Below, piece after piece: positions 15,731 through 23,728 of a stretch of DNA of 64,000 nucleotides (positions are counted from its first letter, which is position 1; the number at the start of each line of letters is the position of its first letter). This DNA comes from UBA4132 sp037133675 (GTDB lineage: Bacteria > Pseudomonadota > Gammaproteobacteria > Methylococcales > Methylomonadaceae): the NCBI GenBank assembly GCA_037133675.1, contig JBAXNR010000009.1, positions 6,209-70,208 on the forward strand, written 5' to 3'. The notes under the pieces are model-generated. The model ran no database searches. It saw nothing but the letters and a program-made list of their open reading frames with translations, and was not told the DNA's origin. Made by a program: the position numbers and the translations under genes.

Positions 15731-16783
15731 ATGAACAAAATTGATGCCAGTATTGTAATACCTACTCATCGCTCTGATACTTCCAGTGTACGCCGTCTGA
15801 TTTCGACGATAGATTTATTTTTACAGCACGGTTTTGAGGTAGTTCTGGCAGATAATTCAGGTTGCTTAAAAAAGTCTCAACAATTACATAGCGAATTTTC
15901 GAATGAGATTGTCTTTGCTGAGACAGAAATAGATTGTAAGGCCTCAGACAATTTTTTTGCAGGCTTTACCGCGACTACTGGCAAATATGTGATGTTTGTC
16001 AGTGATGACGATATGTTTATTTCTACGGGTGTGCAAGCATTGGCTCATGCTATTAAACATTCTACAGGCTATGAAGGCTTTTCTGCACCCGTTGTACATC
16101 ATACTCAAGAAAACACCTCAGTGGCGAGTACGCCTGATTTAACCAGTCAAAATCCAACAGATATTTTAATCGCATGGGCAACGTGTGATGCAGCGGTTAG
16201 TTTCTATGGTTGTTATAGCCAAACAATTTGGCAACGTTATTTTCGTTTTGTTAAACAACACCCTGTAAAACTAGCACACCATGATCAATTCTTGCGGTTT
16301 TTCATTGCCGATGTTGGCAATATTATGTGTTTGAAGAGCGCGTGGATGGTTTACGATCGCAGCAATTGGGCAGATCAACAGAGTATGTACAATTCATTTG
16401 AGGGTTTTTATCTTAGTGCGGGGTTTGATGGTCGTATGTATTATGCAGAACCGTTATGGGAAGGAATAGAAGGTGTACTGTGCCAATTCAAATTAGATGA
16501 GTTAGCTGGACGCAAAGTACAGCAAGCCTTTATTAGTCATTGGTGGGGCTGTCGTTTTGATATATCCAAAAAGTTGATAGCTGCCAATCGACACGCAATA
16601 CCACCCGATGTGTGGCACAAATTAGAACCATTAATCAATTATTTGGACACATCTAATCATATTGACGCATATCAAATTCTACAATTTTTATCGCAATTTA
16701 TGGTGGGGCTGTATGGTAGAGACGGTGGCTTACAGGACTTTTGGTTGCATCAAGCCACAGCGAGTTTAAAAGCACCTAAATAA
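15731..16783 (+). CDS. family 2 glycosyltransferase
   Basis: A 350-residue protein starting IDASIVIPTHRSDTSSVRRLISTI, the GT-A nucleotide-sugar binding start of GT2 enzymes, with the metal-binding acidic motif in YVMFVSDDDMF near residue 99. The C-terminal half has several Trp/His-rich segments and no membrane helix. It stands alone on the plus strand, apart from the leftward polysaccharide cluster, so it may act on a different glycan. A TATAAT box (about 15692-15697) lies upstream with no convincing -35. Confidence 0.75.
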   Translation: MNKIDASIVIPTHRSDTSSVRRLISTIDLFLQHGFEVVLADNSGCLKKSQQLHSEFSNEIVFAETEIDCKASDNFFAGFTATTGKYVMFVSDDDMFISTGVQALAHAIKHSTGYEGFSAPVVHHTQENTSVASTPDLTSQNPTDILIAWATCDAAVSFYGCYSQTIWQRYFRFVKQHPVKLAHHDQFLRFFIADVGNIMCLKSAWMVYDRSNWADQQSMYNSFEGFYLSAGFDGRMYYAEPLWEGIEGVLCQFKLDELAGRKVQQAFISHWWGCRFDISKKLIAANRHAIPPDVWHKLEPLINYLDTSNHIDAYQILQFLSQFMVGLYGRDGGLQDFWLHQATASLKAPK

Positions 16784-16792
16784 CCGCAAGGA

Positions 16793-17701
16793 TTACTCTG
16801 GTCTCGGCATATTAACGCGCGGTTGCAGCCATATCTGTAAAAAATCTAAAAATCGTCTGACTTTAGCGGATAAATATTTTCGATGTGGATACACTGCATG
16901 AATATCTAACGGTGGTAAGGTGTAATTTTCTAATACGGGAATCAGTTTGCCTTTTTCAATATCCCGACCAACAACATAAGTGGCTAACATAACTAACCCT
17001 AAACCGTTGACAGCGGCAATTCGATTAGCATCGGCGACATTGGACTGCATACGCCCTGACACATTGATGGTGGTGTAGCCTGATTTACCTTTAAATTTCC
17101 ATTTGCTACGCGGTGAACTCGCCCAATTGATTAAGCAACTGTGATTGTATAAATCTTCTGGCGTGTAGGGAATGCCATGACGTGCTAAGTAATCAGGTGA
17201 TCCGCATACCACCATTGATGAGCTAGCGAGTTTTCGAGCCACCATACTGGTATCATCTAAATCTCCTAAGTAAATCGCTATATCAATACCTTCATCAATT
17301 AAATCAATTGGACTACTCTGTAAAATCATATCGACTTTTAAGTCAGGGTGTATTTTTAAAAATTCTGCTACTGCACGCGTTATATGAGTAGCCCCAATGA
17401 CAGGGGGTGCACTGATTTTTAATACCCCGCGAGGCTCGGTTTGTAAATGAGTGACGGCGGCTTCCATTTCGTCAATATCCAACAACACTTGCTGGCAACG
17501 CTCAAGATAGGACGCGCCTACATCTGTTAAATTTAAACTGCGAGTCGTTCGATTAAACAAGCGCGTACCCAAGCTACCTTCTAGCTGCATAATATGTTTG
17601 GTTGCCATTGCACGCGAAATACCCATCTCACTTGCACCAGCAGCAAAACTCCCTGCTTTAGCAACTCGAACAAAAACCGACATACCCGTTAGTTTATCCA
17701 T
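16793..17701 (-). CDS. LysR-family transcriptional regulator
   Basis: A 302-residue LysR regulator: N-terminal winged helix (MDKLTGMSVFVRVAKAGSF through LFNRTTRSLNLTDVGASYL, about 1-60) and a substrate-binding domain starting PRGVLKISAPPVIG near 90. It belongs to the subgroup with SFAAGASEMGISRAMATKHI. The start at 17701 is preferred over the longer frame because the extra 25 residues are hydrophobic and not part of the fold. Its target is unknown; the divergent neighbour is the small membrane protein gene at 17993, and a long inverted repeat lies between them. Confidence 0.85.
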   Translation of the reverse strand: MDKLTGMSVFVRVAKAGSFAAGASEMGISRAMATKHIMQLEGSLGTRLFNRTTRSLNLTDVGASYLERCQQVLLDIDEMEAAVTHLQTEPRGVLKISAPPVIGATHITRAVAEFLKIHPDLKVDMILQSSPIDLIDEGIDIAIYLGDLDDTSMVARKLASSSMVVCGSPDYLARHGIPYTPEDLYNHSCLINWASSPRSKWKFKGKSGYTTINVSGRMQSNVADANRIAAVNGLGLVMLATYVVGRDIEKGKLIPVLENYTLPPLDIHAVYPHRKYLSAKVRRFLDFLQIWLQPRVNMPRPE

Positions 17702-17852
17702 TTTTAATAGCCCATACTGATTGAAAATACTTGGTAGTGGTAAAAAACTCAAATAATTAAGAGACAGAGAAGTCAAAAAACATATTTTTGGCTTTGTAAC
17801 ACAATGCTTTGCTTAGGCTACAGTCAGCGTGTCATGCACTTTAGTTGCTCCC

Positions 17853-17914
17853 AATTAATGAATTACTGCCATTACTTTGACTACTGTTTCCTATAATGAA
17901 ACAATTCATTAATT
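17853..17914. promoter_or_regulatory. 12-bp inverted repeat pair between the LysR gene and the small membrane protein gene
   Basis: AATTAATGAATT (17853-17864) and its exact reverse complement (17903-17914) lie 38 bp apart in the divergent intergenic region. The right arm ends 10 bp before the -35 box of the promoter at 17925. A regulator site, perhaps for the LysR protein, is plausible but unproven. Confidence 0.45.
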
Positions 17915-17924
17915 ATTTCGCATA

Positions 17925-17952
17925 TTGTATCCAAAAAATATCTCTGTATAGT
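17925..17952 (+). promoter_or_regulatory. putative promoter of the 50-residue membrane protein gene
   Basis: TTGTAT (17925-17930), 16-bp spacer, TATAGT (17947-17952). The paralogue at 46216 has the same layout (TTGTTA, 16 bp, TATAGT). A 6-bp dyad, AGTAAG-N6-CTTACT (17950-17967), overlaps the expected start site. Confidence 0.5.
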
Positions 17953-17992
17953 AAGCACATACTTACTGATAAAACAACCTTTGGGTGACAAT

Positions 17993-18145
17993 ATGAACGA
18001 CTTAAATAAAGATATTTTTATCGGACTGATGTTTATCATCGGAATATGGAGTTTCATTTCTGGTCAGTTCGTCATTTCAACCGTATTATTTGCCAGTGCT
18101 GCTATTTATAGCAACATTGTGATGAGAGCAAAGCGTAAGAGCTAA
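17993..18145 (+). CDS. 50-residue membrane protein, paralogue of the gene at 46216
   Basis: ATG 17993 opens a 50-residue frame: a short charged start MNDLNKDIF, two hydrophobic segments (about 8-24 and 27-41) broken by SGQF, and a basic end MRAKRKS. About half of its residues match the protein at 46216-46377 (shared K-D-x-F, G-L-x-F-x-I-G-I, F-I-S-G-x-F, L-F-A, S-N). It has its own promoter and a strong terminator, so it is a monocistronic gene. No known family was recognised. Confidence 0.75.
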   Translation: MNDLNKDIFIGLMFIIGIWSFISGQFVISTVLFASAAIYSNIVMRAKRKS

Positions 18146-18218
18146 GCTCTACCGATTTACGTCCTCCTAGTGTTATGACTACAAGCAAAATCTCCTCATT
18201 AGATATGCTTGATTTTTG

Positions 18219-18254
18219 CCTCCTGCTGCGGTGACGTATCAGGAGGTTTTTTTT
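18219..18254 (+). terminator. terminator after the 50-residue membrane protein gene
   Basis: CCTCCTG (18219-18225) pairs with CAGGAGG (18240-18246), followed by eight T. It lies just before the stop of the convergent WbpM-like gene. Confidence 0.75.
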
Positions 18255-18256
18255 GC

Positions 18257-20215
18257 CTAATGAATAGCTGTTCGTTGTTGCCAGAGTAAATCACCAATTT
18301 CGCATTGCGGTACAAAACCTGATACGGCTTGCTGTAAAATTACTCTAATCTGCTCAAAATCATCATTTTGAGCCGCTTGCTCTAAATCAGTTAGCATTTT
18401 TTCCAGTTCAGCCCAAACAATCATCGATTCTTCTGCTCGCATAATTCTAGGGTGACTGGTTTTAGAAACATTGTCGCCTATCAGCAATTCTTCATACAAT
18501 TTTTCACCTGCGCGTAGTCCTGTAAACTGAATTTCTATGTCGCCGTCCAGATGACTATCATCTTTTATTTGTAAGCCACTTAAATGAATCATCCGCCTAG
18601 CTAAATCAATGATGCGTATAGGGTCGCCCATATCCAGTACAAAAACATCACCACCCTGCCCCATTGCTCCTGCTTGGATCACAAGTTGAGAAGCTTCGGG
18701 TATGGTCATGAAATAGCGAATAATACGTTTATCAGTAACAGTGACAGGGCCACCTCTGGCGATTTGCTCTCGAAACAACGGCACGACAGAGCCAGAAGAC
18801 CCCAATACATTACCAAATCGCACCATCGTGAAACGAGTTTGCTGTTTGTCGTTGGCGTTCACACTCAGTGCTTGTAAAATTAATTCTGCAAAGCGTTTAG
18901 TCGCTCCCATTGTATTGGTGGGTCTAACGGCTTTATCTGTGGAAATGAGAACAAAAGTTTCAACTCCTGCATTGATTGCTGATTGTGCCGTGCGCAAGGT
19001 GCCAAGAATATTATTCCACACAGCTTCGGCAGGATTTTTTTCCACCATCGGGACGTGTTTGTAGGCTGCCGCATGATAAATGGTTTGTACTTGAAAAGTT
19101 TTACAAACCTTTTCTACGCGCTTTGAATTTGTGACCGAACCTAACACGGGTAATATCGCTATCGTCTCAGTTGATTCTATTTTACTAAGCTGTTGAGTCA
19201 ACTCTTTTTCTATTTCATAAAGTGCAAATTCATTTAATTCAAACAATACCAGTGTGCGTGGTTGTAATTGCATAATTTGCCGACACAGTTCAGAACCGAT
19301 AGAACCACCCGCCCCCGTAACCATCACCACTTTATCGGTGACATTTGCTTGCAATAATGAAATCACAGGGGCAACTGAATCACGACCTAGCAAGTCGGCA
19401 ATATCAACCTCTTGCAGGGCATCAAAAGTCACTCTACCTTGGGCAATATCCGATAAGCTAGGCATAGACAGTACATGCACCGCATAAGGCTCTAACAAAC
19501 CAATAATTTCACCAATACGCGTTCGGCTCGCAGAAGGCATGGCTAACAGTACATTAGCCACCTTATATCTTTCCATTAAATAGCTTAACGAATCGAGCGG
19601 ATAAATTCTAATGCCGTTGATTTTTTGCTTGTGTAATAGGGGATTATCATCAATAAAAGCCACAGTTTTAAATTCACCACCATGCACTAATGCTGATGCC
19701 AGTTGCACGCCTGCACTGCCAGCTCCATAAATCACAACATTTTTTTTGTTGTGATTTATGTTGTCATAACTGTCATCACTCAGTCTAAAATACACATCGG
19801 CAAGCCACCAGCGGACAAAAAAACGGCTACTACTCACCAATAACATAATCAGCAACCAATTGAGCGGCGAGACGGTTCGAGGAATACCTTGAATGCCTGA
19901 TTCATAAAGAATAAAAGCAAAAATCAGTGAGTAAAAAGTGGTTGCTTGAATAATTGTCCACAATGCCCTGATTTCGATATAACGAATAATGGCACGATAA
20001 AGACCTAAGCGTATAAAAATAGGTACAGCAACTACAGGCGCGGTAGCAAATAAATACCATTCATTCCCCTTTGGAATATACCATACACCCCAACGCAAAG
20101 AAAAAGCCGCCCACAGCGCGAATAGGGTAAAAAATACATCAGCACTAATAAGAATAGCGGCTTTGGTGCGTCGAGAAAGCCCTATAAACCAAGTGCGTAG
20201 TGGTAAAGAAATCAT
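18257..20215 (-). CDS. WbpM/PglF-like membrane UDP-GlcNAc 4,6-dehydratase
   Basis: A 652-residue protein with four N-terminal membrane helices (to about 135), a first Rossmann unit GAGSAG (164-169) and a catalytic SDR domain starting GAGGSIGSEL (301-310). The catalytic site has STDKAV (425-430) and M436-x3-K440, where Met replaces the usual Tyr, as in the WbpM/FlaA1 family. It converts UDP-GlcNAc to the 4-keto-6-deoxy sugar. It is the last gene of the leftward cluster and overlaps the previous gene by four bases. With the next two genes it forms a WbpV-WbpL-WbpM set, pointing to UDP-D-QuiNAc (or D-FucNAc) as the first sugar of the repeat. Confidence 0.92.
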   Translation of the reverse strand: MISLPLRTWFIGLSRRTKAAILISADVFFTLFALWAAFSLRWGVWYIPKGNEWYLFATAPVVAVPIFIRLGLYRAIIRYIEIRALWTIIQATTFYSLIFAFILYESGIQGIPRTVSPLNWLLIMLLVSSSRFFVRWWLADVYFRLSDDSYDNINHNKKNVVIYGAGSAGVQLASALVHGGEFKTVAFIDDNPLLHKQKINGIRIYPLDSLSYLMERYKVANVLLAMPSASRTRIGEIIGLLEPYAVHVLSMPSLSDIAQGRVTFDALQEVDIADLLGRDSVAPVISLLQANVTDKVVMVTGAGGSIGSELCRQIMQLQPRTLVLFELNEFALYEIEKELTQQLSKIESTETIAILPVLGSVTNSKRVEKVCKTFQVQTIYHAAAYKHVPMVEKNPAEAVWNNILGTLRTAQSAINAGVETFVLISTDKAVRPTNTMGATKRFAELILQALSVNANDKQQTRFTMVRFGNVLGSSGSVVPLFREQIARGGPVTVTDKRIIRYFMTIPEASQLVIQAGAMGQGGDVFVLDMGDPIRIIDLARRMIHLSGLQIKDDSHLDGDIEIQFTGLRAGEKLYEELLIGDNVSKTSHPRIMRAEESMIVWAELEKMLTDLEQAAQNDDFEQIRVILQQAVSGFVPQCEIGDLLWQQRTAIH

Positions 20216-21228
20216 TCAGCCAACCCTGCTTTAAAGTGAACGGCTAAAAATAATAGCGGTAAATACGCAATAACTAGCCCCAGCAATCCGTTTAAACTCC
20301 CCAACCCTACCCATAACGCCATTGGTAATAACCAGCCAATATTAATCGCGGCAACCGCTAAGGAGACGGTTGTATGTGATGAATAATGCCGTGAAGCAAA
20401 TTGATAGGCATGACTGCGATGAGCCTCGTAAACTTTTTCCCCACGCAAAAACCGTTGTACTAGCGTCCAAGTGGCATCCACAATAAATACGCCTAGCAAA
20501 ATCAACCAACTCCAAAAAAATTGTGGTGCTTGCCATGCTGCTTGCAGGGAAAAAAGCCCCAATATTAAGCCTAAAAAACCACTGCCCGCATCCCCCATGA
20601 AAATTTTTGCAGGCGGGTAATTCCATATTAAAAAACCACTGACTGCTGCGATTAGTAACAGCAATACATAAATTTGATTACTTACGCCCGCACCTAACAC
20701 AGTCAACAACACGCCACCGACACAAACCGTTATCGCTTCAATACTCGCCAGTCCGTCAATACCATCCATAAAATTATAAAGATTTAACAGCCAGACTAAA
20801 TAAAACGCCCCTAAAATAGCTCCTATCCAGCCTAATTCAATAGTCGCTGTGTTTGACAACGATAACGGTGCTACCCCTATCCAAAAAAGCCCCCATGCCG
20901 CCGCAATAAAGTGTGCCAATAATCGCCAACGTGCTGGAATATGTTGATGATCGTCTATAAAACCCACCACAGCCACCCACGCACCTGCACCTAAAAACGC
21001 CCATAGTGTCGCAGTCGCTAATAGTCCAAGCTTGAAAAGTAGCACTATCCCCAGCAGAAAAATAATGACAATGGCGACACCACCACCGCGAGGCGTTGGC
21101 AAACTGTGAGAGCTTCGTTCATTGGGAATATCGAGCAAACTGGCGGCTAAAGCATAGCGACGTAACAAACCTGTTAATGCTAACGAAGCAAACAAGGCAA
21201 AAAGAATAATCCAAATAAAAATTGGCAC
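20212..21228 (-). CDS. WbpL/WecA-type sugar-phosphate:undecaprenyl-phosphate transferase
   Basis: A 338-residue, about ten-helix enzyme of the MraY/WecA family that starts the lipid-linked repeat by moving a sugar phosphate to undecaprenyl phosphate. Motifs: LLDIPNERSSHSLPTPRGGG (about 31-50), NFMDGIDGLAS in a cytoplasmic loop (about 152-162), IFMGDAGSGFLG (about 211-222) and EAHRSHAYQ (about 270-278). Start and end both overlap the neighbouring genes by 1-4 bases, so it is tightly coupled with the epimerase and dehydratase genes. Confidence 0.9.
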   Translation of the reverse strand: MPIFIWIILFALFASLALTGLLRRYALAASLLDIPNERSSHSLPTPRGGGVAIVIIFLLGIVLLFKLGLLATATLWAFLGAGAWVAVVGFIDDHQHIPARWRLLAHFIAAAWGLFWIGVAPLSLSNTATIELGWIGAILGAFYLVWLLNLYNFMDGIDGLASIEAITVCVGGVLLTVLGAGVSNQIYVLLLLIAAVSGFLIWNYPPAKIFMGDAGSGFLGLILGLFSLQAAWQAPQFFWSWLILLGVFIVDATWTLVQRFLRGEKVYEAHRSHAYQFASRHYSSHTTVSLAVAAINIGWLLPMALWVGLGSLNGLLGLVIAYLPLLFLAVHFKAGLAE

Positions 21229-22196
21229 TATAACGATGACCTGTAGTATTGAGCGGTTTTGTGTAACGCATCATCGACACTCACGAGAGGAGTCCAATTC
21301 AATAGTTGCCGCGTTTTAGTAATATCAAGTTGTAACGAGCTACAAAGTCTTTGTACAACTGCCTGCTTACCCAATAGATTTGCACCCGTTTGTAATAGCC
21401 ATACGGGTATTGGCAATAGTTTTGCTGATTTGTCTAATGCGATTGCTGTGTGGCGCAACAACTCGCTGGTTGATAAATCCTCACCATCGCTGACCAAAAA
21501 AATTTGATTGGCAGCCGCAGGGTGGTCAATGCAGGTAATAATTAAATCCACCAAGTTATCTAATGCAACCAAACTGCGTTGGTTATGAATAGCACCCAGC
21601 GGCAAAGGAATACCCTTGTCTAACCAACGCATCATACTGTAAAAGTTGGCTTTAACACCCACGCCATAAACTAGCGGTGGGCGAATAATGACCACTTCCA
21701 TGCCTGTTTCACTGGCTAACTGCTTCAGTGCATTTTCGGCTTCATGCTTAGAAAGTCCATAAGCATCCACAGGCAGTGGTAAATCATCAGCCTGAAACGG
21801 CTGTCCTAATGGGGTGCTTTCGCCATTCACTTTAATAGAACTGATAAAAACGAAGCGTTTTACGCCTGCTAAGGCAGCTTGTTTGGCAAGATTCACTGTG
21901 CCATCGACATTGACTTTACGAAATTCTTGTAGAGGATCATTAGCGTGGTCGTGCATAATATGAACCCTCGCTGCCAGATGCACGATAACATTAATACCTT
22001 GCAACGCATCATGCCAATCGGTATTGCCATCTATCGTAGCAATTAATACCGATTCCACATCAGCAGGTAGGGTTTGCGCAGCACGCATCGCACCTTTAAT
22101 AACTAAGTCACAACTAGTGGCTCTAGCGCACAATGCGCGTCCCACAAAGCCATTCGCGCCTGTGATTAATACTTTTGTCTTATTGGGGAATATCAA
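21228..22196 (-). CDS. NAD-dependent epimerase/reductase, WbpV/WbpK-like
   Basis: A 322-residue extended SDR protein. Cofactor site TGANGFVG (13-20), FISSIKVNG with the active Ser, and YGLSKHEAE with the Tyr-x3-Lys pair. By position beside WbpL and WbpM homologues it is expected to reduce the 4-keto group of UDP-4-keto-6-deoxy-GlcNAc to UDP-D-QuiNAc or UDP-D-FucNAc. The start is TTG at 22196; the conserved fold begins a few codons later and no ATG lies close enough. The stop of a decayed glycosyltransferase frame lies 3 bases upstream. Confidence 0.85.
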   Translation of the reverse strand: MIFPNKTKVLITGANGFVGRALCARATSCDLVIKGAMRAAQTLPADVESVLIATIDGNTDWHDALQGINVIVHLAARVHIMHDHANDPLQEFRKVNVDGTVNLAKQAALAGVKRFVFISSIKVNGESTPLGQPFQADDLPLPVDAYGLSKHEAENALKQLASETGMEVVIIRPPLVYGVGVKANFYSMMRWLDKGIPLPLGAIHNQRSLVALDNLVDLIITCIDHPAAANQIFLVSDGEDLSTSELLRHTAIALDKSAKLLPIPVWLLQTGANLLGKQAVVQRLCSSLQLDITKTRQLLNWTPLVSVDDALHKTAQYYRSSL

Positions 22197-22199
22197 CGC

Positions 22200-22344
22200 T
22201 TAAAGACCTGAAACTAATTTAAGATAAAAACATTTTAACTCAGCATACAGTTTATCGGCAGAAAAACAGCACCTGCGAGTATTATTAAAATGACGCTGCT
22301 GAGTACCGTATGTAAAAGGCTTTTCTGTCAAAGCAGTTTGATAA
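22200..22344 (-). pseudogene. remnant of a glycosyltransferase C-terminus upstream of the epimerase gene
   Basis: In the otherwise empty gap 22197-22465 the minus strand holds a frame of about 47 codons with no start. It ends in FSADKLYAELKCFYLKL and a TAA at 22200-22202, three bases before the TTG of the epimerase gene. The tail resembles the last helix of GT-B glycosyltransferases (FSxDxMxxxYxxLY). A TGA interrupts it upstream near 22345. The operon-like spacing supports a former gene reduced to its 3' end. The resemblance was judged by eye. Confidence 0.35.
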
Positions 22345-22465
22345 GCGGCTCATCTCGCCTGCCCAAGTTTGGTAAAACTATTTTTCCAAATAGTAAAGTT
22401 CTCTCAGGTAGAGTGCTGAGTAGTTACTATAAATCATTAGGTCTCGGTCGGATATAAATAAGAAT

Positions 22466-23386
22466 TTATAGTTTACCCATTCTGCCAATAAGTCCGTGCC
22501 ATATTCCAAGAGTCATCATTTTAAGATATGTAAAACGGGGTGTTACCCACAAGGGATATAAAAAGTACCTAATCAGAATTACTATCGCAAAACGTACTTT
22601 CCAACCAATCGAAACATATTTCTTAGAAATCAACCAAACTGCATTACGAAAAATATAATAGTGTCGTAACGGATTGTGATTTAAAAATTTCCGACCCAGA
22701 AAAACAAGTGGTTCTTCTCCCAGAGAATGAGCCATAACAGCATTGCAAGAACCAAACGACTGATAACCAAGTGATTTTGCGCGTAACCCCCATTCAATAT
22801 CGACTTGATCAATAAATAATGCCTCATTCATATAGCCTACACTATGCAAAGTTTTTAAGGATATCAGCGATCCTGATGAAATAACAAAGTCAGTAAGAAC
22901 TACTCTGTTAGAGACAGGATTTTCTTTGACTAAACACATTCCTGATAATCTTGAAAACGACGACCGATCCGTATTTCGCTCATCAACATAGTGAGCACCC
23001 ACGGCAGCAATTTTATATCCTTCGCTACTTTTTTCATCCATAACTGAAATCAACTCTTTGACCATATTAAAATCTGGAATACTGTCTTGATCTAACAGCA
23101 AAACAAAATCAGCGTCCAACTTCATCGCCTGTTTGATACCAATATTTTGAGCGGCTGCAATACCTAAGTTTTCTTCTTGTGGTAGTACATGCAGTTTTTC
23201 ACTCATTTGACAACTTTTAAATTTATCAAACCAGTCAGATGAAAAATTTGATGAGCCATTATCTACAATAAAAATATTAGATACCTGATCTGAAATCGCT
23301 TGAATTACCACTTGAAGTGAATCTTTGTTAGGATTATAAGTAACCAATACTACAGAGACATTATTGTAATAATCTTTATTTAGCAT
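22466..23386 (-). CDS. rhamnosyltransferase-like GT2 glycosyltransferase
   Basis: A 306-residue GT2 enzyme: VSVVLVTYNPNKDSL (about 9-23), IFIVDNGSS (about 43-51), the acidic DFVLLLDQDSIPD segment (about 98-110) and the IDQVDIEWGLRAKSLGY acceptor-side motif near 200. These are typical of dTDP-rhamnosyltransferases such as RfbF. No rmlABCD genes lie in this window, so the donor, if rhamnose, is made elsewhere. Ends in a basic hydrophobic segment that may touch the membrane. Confidence 0.8.
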   Translation of the reverse strand: MLNKDYYNNVSVVLVTYNPNKDSLQVVIQAISDQVSNIFIVDNGSSNFSSDWFDKFKSCQMSEKLHVLPQEENLGIAAAQNIGIKQAMKLDADFVLLLDQDSIPDFNMVKELISVMDEKSSEGYKIAAVGAHYVDERNTDRSSFSRLSGMCLVKENPVSNRVVLTDFVISSGSLISLKTLHSVGYMNEALFIDQVDIEWGLRAKSLGYQSFGSCNAVMAHSLGEEPLVFLGRKFLNHNPLRHYYIFRNAVWLISKKYVSIGWKVRFAIVILIRYFLYPLWVTPRFTYLKMMTLGIWHGLIGRMGKL

Positions 23387-23430
23387 TATTTAACGCATCC
23401 TTAGTTTAGTTTTAAAAAAGATATGTTGTG

Positions 23431-23602
23431 CATACAAACGGCGTTGGTGCATGAATAAAATACAAATAAATCAAAGGGTTATATTTATTGGATTGATGGT
23501 TTTTGATGAAAAACAGCCGTTTTTTACTAAAAACATCATAAATAAACGGCGTAACACATTGATTGCAAATGACTTTATTCATGCACCAACGCCCATACAA
23601 AC
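23431..23602. mobile_element. 154-bp MITE with 20-bp inverted ends and 9-bp target duplication
   Basis: Perfect 20-bp terminal inverted repeats, ggcgttggtgcatgaataaa (23440-23459) and its complement (23574-23593), enclose 114 bp with no gene. The 9-mer catacaaac flanks the element directly on both sides (23431-23439 and 23594-23602), a perfect target-site duplication. The end sequence and 9-bp duplication resemble the IS903 group of the IS5 family (ends like GGCTTTGTTG...), so it is probably mobilised in trans by such a transposase. No transposase gene lies in the window. Confidence 0.9.
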
Positions 23603-23697
23603 TATCAAGTTGTTGTAAAAATCTATCACTATTGTAAGTAGAAATTAGTACAGTAACGTGATTAGATCCAATTACTTCAGATTTCATGGATATTGCG

Positions 23698-23708
23698 CCC
23701 CCCCCCCC
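23698..23708 (-). repeat. poly-G11 tract (minus strand) before a glycosyltransferase start
   Basis: Eleven consecutive C on the plus strand, read as G on the coding strand, ending 10 bases before ATG 23687. Such tracts slip during replication and are used for phase variation of surface-glycan genes in other bacteria. Here the gene behind it is a relic, so the switch may no longer matter. Confidence 0.7.
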
Positions 23709-23728
23709 TCTTGATAGTTTTAAACCCA

